Below, piece after piece: positions 7,695 through 17,082 of a stretch of DNA of 64,000 bases; position 1 is the stretch's first letter; every line of letters begins with the position of its first letter. A program made the position numbers and the translations under genes. The notes under the pieces were generated by a model. That model did not search any database. It saw only the letters and a list, made by a program, of their open reading frames with translations, and was not told where the DNA came from. Origin of the DNA: DASZHJ01 sp035517495 (GTDB taxonomy: Bacteria; Pseudomonadota; Alphaproteobacteria; ATCC43930; CGMCC-115725); assembly GCA_035517495.1 (NCBI GenBank), contig DATIYT010000138.1, positions 1 through 64,000 on the forward strand, in the 5' to 3' direction.

Positions 7695-10600
7695 ATGAGT
7701 GGCTGGCAATTCTGGATCGATCGAGGCGGGACCTTCACCGACGTGGTGGCACGCCGGCCCGACGGCACGCTGCTGACACACAAGCTGCTCTCCGAGAATC
7801 CCGAGCGCTATGGCGACGCGGCCTTGCAGGGAATTCGCGAATTGCTCGGCATCAGAGCCGATCAACCGATCCCGAGCGCTGCGATCGACGCCGTCAAGAT
7901 GGGAACCACGGTCGCAACCAATGCGCTTCTGGAGCGCAAGGGCGAGCGCACCGTGTTGGTGACCACCAAGGGCTTCGGCGACGCGCTTCGGATCGGCTAC
8001 CAGAACCGCCCCAAACTGTTCGAGCGACGGATCCGCATGCCGGAGCTTCTCTATGAGCGGGTGATCGAGGTCGACGAGCGGGTGACGGTCGAGGGCGATG
8101 TGCTGACGAAGCCCGACCTCGCCGGCGCCCACGCCGCGCTCGAGGCCGCCCATGGCGCTGGCATCCGTTCGGCCGCGATTGTGTTCCTGCACGGCTATCG
8201 CTTTCCCGAGCACGAGCGTGCCGTGGCCGATCTGGCGCGCAAGGTCGGGTTCACCCAGGTGTCTGCGAGCCATCAAGTCAGTCCGCTGATGAAGCTGGTG
8301 AGCCGCGGCGACACCACGGTAGTCGATGCCTATCTCTCGCCGATCCTGCGCCGCTACGTGGATCAGGTGGCGGGCGAGTTGGGCGGGGCGCGGCTGTTCT
8401 TCATGCAATCGAATGGCGGCCTCACCGATGCGCGCCGCTTCCAGGGCAAGGACGCAATTCTATCGGGTCCCGCCGGGGGTATCGTCGGCGCGGTGCGCAC
8501 CGCCGAAGCCGGTGGCTTCGCGAAAATCATCGGCTTCGACATGGGTGGCACCTCGACCGACGTCTCGCATTACGCGGGCGAGCTCGAACGGAGTTTCGAG
8601 ACTCTGGTCGCGGGCGTACGCATGCGCGCGCCGATGATGCACATCAACACCGTGGCGGCGGGCGGCGGCTCGATTTGTTCTTTCGACGGCGCGCGCTATC
8701 GCGTGGGCCCGGAATCGGCGGCCGCCAACCCAGGCCCCGCCTGCTACCGCCGCGGCGGCCCGCTCACCGTCACCGACTGCAACGTGATGCTGGGTAAGCT
8801 GCAGCCGGACTTCTTCCCGCGCGTGTTCGGCCCCGCCGGCGACCAGCCGCTCGACCGCGCGATCGTCGAGCGGAAATTTTCGGAACTCGCCGAACGTATC
8901 GCGCGCGAGACCGGCAATCGCCGAACGCCGCAGGAGGTCGCGGCGGGATATCTGCAGATCGCGGTCGAGAACATGGCGAACGCCATCAAGCAAATTTCGA
9001 TCCAGCGCGGCTACGACGTGACCGAGTACACGCTTTGCTGCTTCGGCGGCGCGGGCGGCCAGCATGCCTGCTTGGTGGCGGACGCGCTCGGCATGAAGCG
9101 GGTCTACATTCACCCGCTGGCGGGCGTGCTTTCGGCCTATGGCATGGGACTCGCCGATTTGCGATCGCTCCGGGAACAGTCGGTCGAGACGCGACTGACG
9201 GCATCGATGCTGCCCGAGTTGGAGCGGACGCTCGACCGCCTCGCGCTCGAAGCCGGCGCCGAGATGACGGCGCAGGGGATATCCGCCGACCACGTGACGG
9301 TGCTGCGCAAAGCACACGTCAAATACGAAGGCACCGACACCGCGCTGGTGGTCCCCTACGGCGATATCGCCGCGATCGTCGCCAGCTTCGAGGCCGCGCA
9401 CCGCCAACGCTACGGCTTTGTCATGGCGGAAAAGCCGCTGGCGGTCGAAGCGGTATCGGTCGAGGCGATCGGCGGCACCGAGGCACCGGACGAGCCGATT
9501 TATTCTCTTGCGGAGAAGCCCGGCGCCCCAAGCGCGCTTGCCCGGGTCTCGATCTTTACCGATGGAGCGCCGCACGAGGCGCCGGTCATCGATCGCGACG
9601 CGATGCTGCCGGGCCAGAGCGTCGCCGGTCCCGCGATTATCCGCGAGCAGACCGCGACCACGGTGGTCGAGCCCGGCTGGCGCGCGACGCTCGACCGCCG
9701 GCGCTACCTGGTGCTGGAACGGGTGACGCCGCTCCCAAGCCGGCGCGCGCTCGGAACCTCGGTCGATCCGGTCATGCTTGAAGTCTTCAACAACCTGTTC
9801 ATGGCGATCGCAGAGCAGATGGGAGTGGCACTGCAGAACACCGCCTACTCCGTCAACATCAAGGAGCGGCTCGATTTCTCCTGCGCACTCTTCGACCGCG
9901 AAGGCGGGCTCATCGCCAATGCGCCGCACATCCCCGTGCATCTGGGGTCCATGGGCGAGAGCGTCGCCACGGTGATCCGCGCGCGCGCAAGGAACGTCGA
10001 TGGCCGCGGCATGCGGGCCGGCGACGTCTATGTGCTGAACGCACCCTACAATGGCGGAACGCACCTGCCCGACGTTACCGTCATTACACCGGTCTTCGAC
10101 GAGGGCGATAACGACGGAAGCGAAGGTCCGCGCTTCTTTGTGGCGGCACGCGGACACCAGGCGGATATCGGCGGCACCACGCCGGGCTCCATGCCGCCCG
10201 CAAGCCGCACCATCGAGGAGGAAGGCGTCCTCATCGACAACTTCCTGCTGGTGGACGCCGGCGCCTTCCGCGAGCAGGCAATGGTCGATCTACTACGCTC
10301 GGGCCGCTACCCCTCGCGTAATCCCGCGCAGAACATCGCCGACCTCAAGGCGCAGATTGCGGCCTGCGAAAAGGGCTCGCAGGAGCTGCACCGGATGGTC
10401 CGGCACTTCGGGCGCGCGGTGGTCGAGGCCTATATGCGGCACGTACAGGAGAACGCCGAGGAATCCGTGCGGCGCGTGTTGGACGTGCTGAAGGACGGGA
10501 GCTTCAGCTACGAGATGGACGACGGCGCGGTCATCAAGGTCAGGATCGCCGTCGACAAGGCGCGACGACGCGCCCGCATCGACTTCACCGGCACCAGTGC

Positions 10601-11324
10601 GCAGCACCCCCACAACTTCAATGCGCCGTCCGCGGTCTGCCGCGCCGCGGTACTCTACGTTTTGCGCACTCTCGTCGACACCGACATTCCCCTGAACGAC
10701 GGCTGCCTCAAACCGATCGACCTCGTCATTCCAGAGGGATCGATGCTCAAGCCCCGCTATCCTGCGGCAGTGGTCGCGGGCAACGTCGAGACCTCGCAAT
10801 ATATCGTGGATGCGCTCTTTGGCGCGCTCGGCGTGATGGCGGCGGCGCAGGGCACCATGAACAATTTCACCTTCGGCGACGAACGCCATCAATATATCGA
10901 GACGATATGCGGCGGCGCCGGCGCTGGACCGGACTACGACGGCACCGACGCCGTGCACACGCACATGACCAACACCAGGCTTACCGACCCCGAAGTGCTG
11001 GAGTGGCGCTTCCCCGTGCTGCTGGAGAGCTTCGCAATCCGGCGCGGCTCGGGCGGTGCAGGCCACCACCGCGGCGGCGACGGCGTCATCCGCCGCGTGC
11101 GGTTCCGCCAGGCGATGACCGCGGCGATCCTCTCCGGCCATCGCCGCGTACCACCTTACGGACTGGCCGGTGGAGCGCCCGGCACCGTCGGTCGCAATTG
11201 GGTCGAGCGCACCGACGGAAGCCGGGAGGAATTCGGCGGCGCACACGCCGTCGAGATGCGGTCGGACGATGTATTCGTGATCGAAACGCCCGGCGGCGGC
11301 GGATTTGGGAAGAGCAATCAATAA
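7695..11324 (+). CDS. Fused hydantoinase A/B protein (5-oxoprolinase-like)
   Basis: At 1209 residues this has the length of fused eukaryotic/bacterial 5-oxoprolinases. Residues 1-700 are the HyuA part: the N-terminal WIDRGGTFTDVVARRPDG phosphate motif, GTTVATNALLERKGER, an actin-fold core with GFDMGGTSTDVSHY and SNGGLTDARRFQGKDAI, and CCFGGAGGQHA. Residues about 715-1205 are the HyuB part (PVMLEVFNNLFMAIAEQMG, AHIPVHLGSM-like, GDVYVLNAPYNGGTHLPDVT, ARGHQADIGG, and a C-terminal FAIRRGSGGAGHHRGGDG). The family performs ATP-dependent opening of 5-oxoproline or hydantoin-like rings. The start is the ATG at 7695 rather than TTG 7680. It is monocistronic here, so the exact substrate is open. Confidence 0.93.
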   Translation: MSGWQFWIDRGGTFTDVVARRPDGTLLTHKLLSENPERYGDAALQGIRELLGIRADQPIPSAAIDAVKMGTTVATNALLERKGERTVLVTTKGFGDALRIGYQNRPKLFERRIRMPELLYERVIEVDERVTVEGDVLTKPDLAGAHAALEAAHGAGIRSAAIVFLHGYRFPEHERAVADLARKVGFTQVSASHQVSPLMKLVSRGDTTVVDAYLSPILRRYVDQVAGELGGARLFFMQSNGGLTDARRFQGKDAILSGPAGGIVGAVRTAEAGGFAKIIGFDMGGTSTDVSHYAGELERSFETLVAGVRMRAPMMHINTVAAGGGSICSFDGARYRVGPESAAANPGPACYRRGGPLTVTDCNVMLGKLQPDFFPRVFGPAGDQPLDRAIVERKFSELAERIARETGNRRTPQEVAAGYLQIAVENMANAIKQISIQRGYDVTEYTLCCFGGAGGQHACLVADALGMKRVYIHPLAGVLSAYGMGLADLRSLREQSVETRLTASMLPELERTLDRLALEAGAEMTAQGISADHVTVLRKAHVKYEGTDTALVVPYGDIAAIVASFEAAHRQRYGFVMAEKPLAVEAVSVEAIGGTEAPDEPIYSLAEKPGAPSALARVSIFTDGAPHEAPVIDRDAMLPGQSVAGPAIIREQTATTVVEPGWRATLDRRRYLVLERVTPLPSRRALGTSVDPVMLEVFNNLFMAIAEQMGVALQNTAYSVNIKERLDFSCALFDREGGLIANAPHIPVHLGSMGESVATVIRARARNVDGRGMRAGDVYVLNAPYNGGTHLPDVTVITPVFDEGDNDGSEGPRFFVAARGHQADIGGTTPGSMPPASRTIEEEGVLIDNFLLVDAGAFREQAMVDLLRSGRYPSRNPAQNIADLKAQIAACEKGSQELHRMVRHFGRAVVEAYMRHVQENAEESVRRVLDVLKDGSFSYEMDDGAVIKVRIAVDKARRRARIDFTGTSAQHPHNFNAPSAVCRAAVLYVLRTLVDTDIPLNDGCLKPIDLVIPEGSMLKPRYPAAVVAGNVETSQYIVDALFGALGVMAAAQGTMNNFTFGDERHQYIETICGGAGAGPDYDGTDAVHTHMTNTRLTDPEVLEWRFPVLLESFAIRRGSGGAGHHRGGDGVIRRVRFRQAMTAAILSGHRRVPPYGLAGGAPGTVGRNWVERTDGSREEFGGAHAVEMRSDDVFVIETPGGGGFGKSNQ

Positions 11325-11587
11325 CCTGCATCGCTGATCAATTGGTCCCCCGCTCCAATTGTCGCTTCGATGGAAATACCCGCAGTATTATTCTCCCGGT
11401 TGCAATAAAACTCTAAGTGGACCCAGGAGACTTTCGCGAAATAAATGGAACGTCACTTGTCTGGGACGCAACCGAAGCTAACTCCACTTATTGCGTGTCG
11501 AAACCGGCTCGGCTTTTCAACCGTCGTTACTTAAAAGACACGGCCGGGGAAGGCATCTATCTGATCCAAAAGGATTGGGGGTCAGCC

Positions 11588-11836
11588 ATGAAACTCTTTG
11601 GAATTGGCATCGTGGCCTTGCTGCTCTATGCGGGGACAGCGATCGCCGCAACGCCCACATGCACGGACACCGCGAACGACAAAAAGCTGGCGGGAGCGGC
11701 TCGCACCAGCTTCTTGACCAAATGCCAAAAGGACGCACAGGCAACGTGCAATAGCGCCGCGGACGACAAAAAGCTCAGCGGCGCCGCAAGGACAAGCTTC
11801 ACCAAGAAATGCGTCAAAGACGCGGTCGGACCATAG
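11588..11836 (+). CDS. PsiF-repeat family small exported protein
   Basis: An 82-residue precursor. It has a clear signal peptide (MKLFGIGIVALLLYAGTAIA, then ATPTC). The mature part contains two PsiF-type units, each with a Cys, a KKLxGAARTSFxxKC core and basic residues. PsiF in E. coli is phosphate-starvation induced, but its biochemical role is unknown. The start at 11588 is preceded by GATTGGGGGTC; longer frames lack a signal peptide. The four cysteines may form disulfides in the periplasm. The next gene, 36 bases downstream, has a related repeat style, so the two may be co-expressed. Confidence 0.8.
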   Translation: MKLFGIGIVALLLYAGTAIAATPTCTDTANDKKLAGAARTSFLTKCQKDAQATCNSAADDKKLSGAARTSFTKKCVKDAVGP

Positions 11837-11872
11837 AAGCGCCACCGCGACGTGGATTCTGCGGAGGACGAG

Positions 11873-12571
11873 ATGAACCCGAAACGGCTAATCCGTCTGT
11901 GCTCCCTGGCAATCATTGCGCTCTCATTGCTGTCCGTCGGCGCCTCGGCGCAGCAAAAAACCGCCAAGGAATGCAACGCCGAGTGGACCGCCAACAAGAC
12001 CGATATCCAAGCCAGCGGAAAGACCAAAAAGCAGTTCATGGCGGATTGCCGCGCCGAGCCCGCGAGTGCCACTACGACTCCGGCTACACCTCAGAAGCCG
12101 GCACAGCAAAAAACCGCCAAGGAATGCAATGCCGAGTGGACTGCCAACAAGGCCGACATCCAAGCCAGCGGAAAGACCAAGAAGCAGTTCGTAGCGGAAT
12201 GTCGCGCCGAGCCGGCTAGCGCGGCACCGGGAGCACCGGCAGCTCCAGCGGCTTCGACGACGGCGTCGAAGCCGGCACCTGCGCCGGCTGCCCCGCCGAA
12301 GCCGACCTCGGCTCCGGCCTCGGCGCCCGCCACTTCGACCGCCAAACCCGGCGCGGCGACCGGCCCGTTGGGCGCGAACCAGTTTTCAACGGAGACGCAG
12401 GCCAAGTCGCATTGCCCGAGCGACACCGTGGTCTGGGTCAATCTGGAGAGCAAAATCTACCATTACAGTTCCAATAAGAATTACGGCAACACCAAGAGCG
12501 GGGCTTACATGTGCGAGGGCGATACCGCCGCCGCCGGCTTTCGCGCAGCGAAGAACGAGAAGCACCCTTGA
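11873..12571 (+). CDS. Exported repeat protein of unknown function
   Basis: A 232-residue protein with a signal peptide (Leu/Ala-rich segment ending GASA-QQ). It has two almost identical 36-residue units, each built on TAKECNAEW, ANK, IQASGKTKKQF and a closing CRAEPAS. An Ala/Pro-rich linker of about 55 residues follows. A C-terminal domain has SHCPSDTVVWVNLESKIYHY, YGNTKSGAYMCEGDTA and GFRAAKNEK; similar C-terminal domains occur in Bradyrhizobium-type hypothetical proteins. The start at 11873 follows GCGGAGGACG. Paired cysteines suggest a disulfide-bonded periplasmic or surface protein. No function is established. Confidence 0.82.
   Translation: MNPKRLIRLCSLAIIALSLLSVGASAQQKTAKECNAEWTANKTDIQASGKTKKQFMADCRAEPASATTTPATPQKPAQQKTAKECNAEWTANKADIQASGKTKKQFVAECRAEPASAAPGAPAAPAASTTASKPAPAPAAPPKPTSAPASAPATSTAKPGAATGPLGANQFSTETQAKSHCPSDTVVWVNLESKIYHYSSNKNYGNTKSGAYMCEGDTAAAGFRAAKNEKHP
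11951..12213 (+). repeat. Two-copy 110-bp in-frame coding repeat, 153-bp period
   Basis: Bases 11951-12060 recur at 12104-12213 with mostly synonymous changes (for example aacgcc/aatgcc and accgcc/actgcc). The unit encodes the ECNAEW...CRAE module of the exported protein at 11873. The predominance of silent differences points to an internal duplication maintained by selection on the protein. Confidence 0.85.
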
Positions 12572-12620
12572 GCGGTGCCCACGCGATGATGGACAAGCGA
12601 TGGATCGTGAGGAGGAATTG

Positions 12621-12965
12621 ATGGGATTGTTGGACACCTTGAAGAGCGCCTTGGGCGGCAGCGGATCGTCCGAAGCGTTCACAGTCATTAGCACTCTGCT
12701 GAGCCAGACCAATCTCGGCGGCTTTCAGGGCATCGTCTCTCAACTGCAGCAGGCCGGTCTCGATTCCCAGGTCAAATCCTGGCTGGGCAACGGCACGAAC
12801 ATGCCGATCACGGCCGATCAGCTTCAGGCGGTCTTGAGCAACGAACAGGTCCAGAGCGTCGCAAAACATTTCGGACTGCCAGTCGATCAGGCGCTGAACC
12901 TGTTGGCCCAGCACCTGCCGGCGGCCGTCGATCAAGCAAGCCCGAAGGGCACTCTCTCAGCCTGA
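12621..12965 (+). CDS. YidB-like DUF937 family protein
   Basis: A 114-residue protein of the DUF937/YidB group. It begins MGLLDTLKSALGG, then has a Gly/Leu-rich amphipathic helical region (GFQGIVSQLQQAGLDSQVKSWLG), the NMPITADQLQAVLSNEQVQSVAKHFGLP segment and the QALNLLAQHLPAAVDQASPKG end that define the family. The ATG at 12621 is chosen because it follows GAGGAGGAATTG; an ATG at 12600 has no such site. No catalytic residues are known for the family and its function is not established. It is 49 bases after the repeat protein and in the same direction. Confidence 0.9.
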   Translation: MGLLDTLKSALGGSGSSEAFTVISTLLSQTNLGGFQGIVSQLQQAGLDSQVKSWLGNGTNMPITADQLQAVLSNEQVQSVAKHFGLPVDQALNLLAQHLPAAVDQASPKGTLSA

Positions 12966-13054
12966 TATCGAGTGTTGGACCCACGTCTCGAGCGTGGTGA
13001 TGACAACTCGTCATCGCACCGAGGCGCCATGCCCTGCGGTACGAGACGCGGGAG

Positions 13055-14029
13055 CTACCGAATCCGCGAGCTGGTGGCGAGGGTGACGCCGGCGAGGATC
13101 GCCCCGATGCCGATCAGGTGGTAGATCCGCACCTCCTCACCCAGCAACAGAACCGCAAGCAGCGTGCCGAAGGCCGGCAGCAAGTGGATCATGAATCCCG
13201 CGCGGTTGGGGCCGACCACCGCCACGCCATAGTTCCAACAGACGTAGGCCAGCACCGAGGCGAAGAGCCCGAGATAGAGCACGCCGGCGACGGTCGCGAG
13301 CGACAGGGTCGGCGCCTTGAACCAGACCGCCTCCGCCAGAACAAAGGGTGCGAGCACCAGGAGACCCGCGACGGATATCAGGAACAATAGTCCGACGCCG
13401 TCGAATTCCCGCGGACGGCGCTTCAGCAGTACCGCATAGATACCCGACACCGGCATTGCCGTGAGGACGATCAGGTCGCCCACATCAAAACGAAAATCGC
13501 CAATCGCCGCCAGATCGCCTCGCTCGATGATGACGACGATGCCGACAAACGAAACCAGCAAGCCCGCGATCTGCCTGAGGCTTGCGCGGTCGCGATCGAC
13601 GAGCCAGGTGCAGAGGATGATAAACAGCGGCGCTGCCGCATTCATCAGTACCGCGTTGACCGTCGCGGTGTTGCGCAAACCCGCGTAGACCAGCACTTGA
13701 AAGAGCGCGATGCCGGTGGCGCCAAGGCCCAGCAGCAACGCCCAGTGACGGCGTATCGCCGCTCCCTTGCCTCGCAGGCGTGGCAGCGCCACCGGCGCCA
13801 CGATTAGCGCGGCGACCACCCAGCGCCAAAAATTGAGCGCGATCGGCGGCATGGCGTCGCGGATCGCGCGCCCCAACACCCAGTTTCCCGCCCAACACAG
13901 CATGGTCACGACGAGTGCCGTATAGGGGAGAAACAAATTCGGCCGCGCAGTGGCCCGCGATGTCGTGGTGGGTTCGGCTCGGGCGGATGACATGGCCGGA
14001 GAATGCGGACCTGCTGCGATCTCCGTCAA
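13055..14029 (-). CDS. EamA/DMT-superfamily transporter
   Basis: A 324-residue membrane protein with about ten hydrophobic segments in two EamA repeats. The first begins FLPYTALVVTMLCWAGNWVLGRAI and includes NFWRWVVAALIVAPVAL. The second begins near GDLIVLTAMPVSGIYAVLLKRR and ends FGTLLAVLLLGEEVRIYHLIGIGAILAGVTLA, a typical last-helix signature. Such proteins export or import small metabolites such as amino acids, nucleosides or drugs; the substrate cannot be read from sequence. It lies 35 bases downstream of the response-regulator gene on the same strand and may be co-transcribed with it. Confidence 0.9.
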   Translation of the reverse strand: MTEIAAGPHSPAMSSARAEPTTTSRATARPNLFLPYTALVVTMLCWAGNWVLGRAIRDAMPPIALNFWRWVVAALIVAPVALPRLRGKGAAIRRHWALLLGLGATGIALFQVLVYAGLRNTATVNAVLMNAAAPLFIILCTWLVDRDRASLRQIAGLLVSFVGIVVIIERGDLAAIGDFRFDVGDLIVLTAMPVSGIYAVLLKRRPREFDGVGLLFLISVAGLLVLAPFVLAEAVWFKAPTLSLATVAGVLYLGLFASVLAYVCWNYGVAVVGPNRAGFMIHLLPAFGTLLAVLLLGEEVRIYHLIGIGAILAGVTLATSSRIR

Positions 14030-14064
14030 TCGATGGCGGATGCAAGGCAGCGTTGCGCGGACTC

Positions 14065-14793
14065 TCAGCTCACCTCGACCTGAGGCGTGAAAATGTAACC
14101 GGTGCCGCGCACCGTCTTGATCAAGGTGGGATTATGCGGATTGTCGCCCAGTTTGCGCCTGAGGCGCCCCACTTGCACGTCGATCGTGCGATCGAAGGGA
14201 CCCGCTTCGCGATTGCGCGCGAGATCGAGCAGCCGGTCTCGGCTCAGCACCTGATTCGGGTTGTTGACGAACGCCGCCAGCAGATCGAACTCCCCGGTGG
14301 TGAGATGCACCTCGCTGCCCTTGGGCGAAGTCAGCGCGCGGGTGGACAGGTCGAAACGCCAGCCGGAGAAGCGCGCCTGCGAGCGCGTACGCGCCGCGCC
14401 ATTCTCGCGCGGCTGGCTCTGCGCCACGCGCCGCAGAACGCTCTTGGTGCGCGCCAACAGCTCGCGCAGATGGAACGGCTTCGAAAGATAGTCGTCGGCA
14501 CCCATTTCGAGCCCGATGATCTTGTCGACCGTATCGCCGCGTCCGGTGAGAATGAGAATTCCGATTTGCGGTTGCGTCTCGCGGAGCTCGCGCGCGAGGG
14601 TGAGTCCGTCCTCGCCGGGCAGCATCAGGTCCATGATGACCAGGCTGACAGGATCCCGCGACAGCACGCGGCGCATCGCCGAGCCGTCGCCGGCGCTGCT
14701 CACGCGAAAGCCCTCGCTCTCAAGGTACTGCCGAACGATCTCGCAGATTTCCCGCTCGTCATCGACAACGAGGATGTGATCAGTCCCCGGCAT
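14065..14793 (-). CDS. OmpR-family response regulator (orphan)
   Basis: A 242-residue two-domain regulator. The receiver (about 5-118) has the acidic pair in ILVVDDE, the phospho-acceptor Asp in LVIMDLMLPGEDGL, Thr in ILTGRGD and Lys in DDYLSKPF. The C-terminal winged helix (about 140-235) has LTTGEFDLLAAFVNNPNQVLSRDRLLDLARNR, VQVGRLRRKLGDNP and the final TVRGTGYIF. No histidine kinase gene is in the window, so its partner is encoded elsewhere. It lies between the M24 peptidase gene and the EamA transporter, all on the minus strand with short gaps. Confidence 0.95.
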   Translation of the reverse strand: MPGTDHILVVDDEREICEIVRQYLESEGFRVSSAGDGSAMRRVLSRDPVSLVIMDLMLPGEDGLTLARELRETQPQIGILILTGRGDTVDKIIGLEMGADDYLSKPFHLRELLARTKSVLRRVAQSQPRENGAARTRSQARFSGWRFDLSTRALTSPKGSEVHLTTGEFDLLAAFVNNPNQVLSRDRLLDLARNREAGPFDRTIDVQVGRLRRKLGDNPHNPTLIKTVRGTGYIFTPQVEVS

Positions 14794-14845
14794 GGTCCTT
14801 TCACTTTAGGCGCAAGCCGGCGCTCGGTTCAACCGACGCAGTCGA

Positions 14846-16885
14846 TCACGCCGCAAGGGGCGCTGTTGCCGCATCGAGCCAGGCGCGTGTCGACGGATCG
14901 ACCAAAGGGCCGATCTCGCGACATACGCGCGCATGGTAGGCATCGAGCCACTGCCGTTCCTCAGTCGTCATCAAGTTCAAATCGACGAGGTTTCGGTCGA
15001 TCGGCGCCAAGGTCAGGGTCTCGAAACCCAGGAGTTCCCGCTCGTCGTCCGGTCGCGACATGGGAGTCACCACCACCAAATTCTCGATCCGGATGCCGTA
15101 GGCGCCGGTTTTGTAGTAGCCAGGTTCGTCCGAGACGATCATGCCCGGCAGCAGCGGCTGGGAGTTGGCCGCCTTGGAGATTCGCTGAGGCCCCTCGTGC
15201 ACCGCGAGGTAGCTACCGACCCCGTGCCCGGTGCCGTGATCGAAATCGAGCCCCGCCTGCCAGAGCGAGTGGCGGGCGAGCGCATCGAGTTGCGAGCCGG
15301 TCGTGCCCTTGGGGAAGCGGCACGTGGCGAGTGCGATATGGCCCTTGAGCACGCGGGTGAATCGGTCGCGCATCTCGCCGTTGGGCGCGCCGATCGCCAC
15401 CGTGCGCGTCACATCGGTGGTGCCATCGAGATACTGGGCGCCCGAGTCCACGAGATAGAGCGTCCCGGGCTCCAACCGCTTTTCGGTCTCCGACGTTGCA
15501 CGGTAGTGCACGATCGCGCCGTTCGATCCCGCGCCGGAGATGGTATCGAAGCTCAGATCGCGGAAATGCTGACCTTCCCGACGCAATGCCTCGAGTCGAT
15601 TCGCGGCCGCAATTTCGCGCAACTCCCCTTTGGGCGCTTCGCGCGCGAGCCAGGCCAGGAAACGAGCGAGCGCCACGCCATCGCGCCGGTGCGCATTTCG
15701 CGTGCCGTCAAGCTCGATCGCGTTCTTGCAGGCCTTGGGCAGTTGGCAGGGATCGCTGCCGCGCCGCACCTCGGCTCCCGCGGCTTGGAGGCGCTCGAAG
15801 ATCCAGGATGCCGCACTCGCGGGATCGGCGAGCACGCGCTGCTTCTCTTGGCCGAGGCGGTCGAGCGCTGCGCCGAGCTGATCCGGATCCACCAACGCGA
15901 CGCCGTTTCCGAGATGGCGTAACGCGCTGGCGGTGAGCTTGCGGCGATCGATAAAGAGGTCGACGGCGCCGTCGCTTTTGAGCAGCGCGAAGGAGAGCGG
16001 CAGCGGCGTGTGCGGCACGTCGCCGCCGCGAATATTGAGCAGCCAGGCAATCGAATCGGGAGCGGTCAGCACTGCCGCATCGACCCGATCGCGGAGCAGC
16101 GCCGCGCCGAGGGTGTTGCGCTTGGCCTCGGCACTCTCGCCGGCATAGCGCACCTCGTGTGGCAGCACCGGTGCCAGCGGCTGCGGCGGCTGGTCGGTCC
16201 AAATCGCATCGACGGGATTATCGGAGAGCGCCGCGAGCCGCCCGCCGACGCGCTCCGCCGCGGCGCGGAATCGTTCAATCTCGCCGACGGTATGGAGCCA
16301 GGGATCGTAGGCGAGACACTCGCCGGACTTGAGGGCAACAGCAATCCAATCGGTGGGCGGCGGCTCGACCAGATGGCGTCGTTCGAAAATGCGGCCATCG
16401 ACCTGAGCCTCGGCCTGCAGGGTGTAGCGCCCATCGACGAAAATCGCCGCGGCGCTCGGCAGAACGATGGCGAGCCCCGCCGAGCCGGTGAAGCCCGTGA
16501 GCCAGGCGAGGCGGGAAGCGCGAGCAGGCACGTACTCGCCCTGGTGCTCGTCGGCGCGCGGCACGAGAAAACCCTGGACGCCGCGGCGCGCCAATTCGGC
16601 GCGCAAGGCCGCGACCCGCTCCGACAGGGTGAGGCCCACCGAAACCGGACGAGCCTCAGTCATTTCTGCCCGCAAGGCCGCGAGTTGAGCCGCGAGAGCG
16701 GGCGGCACCTGAGGTGCCACGAGCGCAAGCCAGAGGCCAGGATCAAGGCCCGGGGGCGCCGCCAGCACCCCCGCCAGCAGGGCACGAACCCCCGGGGCAT
16801 CGTAGGGTGAGCCCGCGGCTCTCAACATTTGAGTGAGTGCCGTGTCACCATGATATACTCCAGCTAGGCCTTGACGCTCGTCCAT
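14846..16885 (-). CDS. Aminopeptidase P family (M24) metallopeptidase
   Basis: A 679-residue protein, the long-form aminopeptidase P architecture. It has two N-terminal creatinase-like domains (RVAALRAELARRGVQGFLVPRADEHQGEY onward; second from about 240) and a pita-bread catalytic domain. All five metal ligands are visible: Asp in LVDSGAQY and Asp 11 residues later in GTTDVTR, His in GTGHGVGSY, Glu in SDEPGYY and Glu in RIENLVVV. The family removes N-terminal residues before proline using Mn or Zn. About 80 additional N-terminal residues precede the first domain, so a shorter start is possible. It probably shares a transcript with the downstream regulator, 52 bases away. Confidence 0.93.
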   Translation of the reverse strand: MDERQGLAGVYHGDTALTQMLRAAGSPYDAPGVRALLAGVLAAPPGLDPGLWLALVAPQVPPALAAQLAALRAEMTEARPVSVGLTLSERVAALRAELARRGVQGFLVPRADEHQGEYVPARASRLAWLTGFTGSAGLAIVLPSAAAIFVDGRYTLQAEAQVDGRIFERRHLVEPPPTDWIAVALKSGECLAYDPWLHTVGEIERFRAAAERVGGRLAALSDNPVDAIWTDQPPQPLAPVLPHEVRYAGESAEAKRNTLGAALLRDRVDAAVLTAPDSIAWLLNIRGGDVPHTPLPLSFALLKSDGAVDLFIDRRKLTASALRHLGNGVALVDPDQLGAALDRLGQEKQRVLADPASAASWIFERLQAAGAEVRRGSDPCQLPKACKNAIELDGTRNAHRRDGVALARFLAWLAREAPKGELREIAAANRLEALRREGQHFRDLSFDTISGAGSNGAIVHYRATSETEKRLEPGTLYLVDSGAQYLDGTTDVTRTVAIGAPNGEMRDRFTRVLKGHIALATCRFPKGTTGSQLDALARHSLWQAGLDFDHGTGHGVGSYLAVHEGPQRISKAANSQPLLPGMIVSDEPGYYKTGAYGIRIENLVVVTPMSRPDDERELLGFETLTLAPIDRNLVDLNLMTTEERQWLDAYHARVCREIGPLVDPSTRAWLDAATAPLAA

Positions 16886-17055
16886 CGAACCCTCCCTCTG
16901 ATCGACGGTAGGCCGAATACCGGGCCCGATTCAAGCGCGCTGAAAAGCCCTTAACCCTCAGTAAATTATTCCATTTGTGACATGCGGCTTCCGGGTGGCT
17001 GCGTTGCGCATCCCACGGCTGCAATCAAGGACAAATCCACTTACCTATTGTGCGT

Positions 17056-17074
17056 CTGCGAAGCGCTTTCGCAG
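17056..17074 (+). promoter_or_regulatory. Hairpin covering the ribosome-binding region of the DUF1127 gene
   Basis: CTGCGAA at 17056-17062 pairs perfectly with TTCGCAG at 17068-17074 around a five-base loop. The right arm contains most of the only purine-rich ribosome-binding candidate (GCAGGTG) before the ATG at 17083. In an mRNA it could therefore limit translation of the DUF1127 protein until melted or bound. The structure is seen; the regulatory role is inferred. Confidence 0.45.
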
Positions 17075-17082
17075 GTGCAACG

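Noticed and set aside
8460..10157. 565-codon minus-strand open frame inside the hydantoinase gene
   Set aside because: Antisense shadow of a conserved coding region.
12990..13025. GATGAC-AACTC-GTCATC hairpin after the YidB-like gene as a terminator
   Set aside because: Six-base stem without a T tract; too weak to call.
13915..15348. 477-codon plus-strand open frame across the EamA, regulator and peptidase genes
   Set aside because: Spans three well-supported minus-strand genes and shows no recognisable domain.
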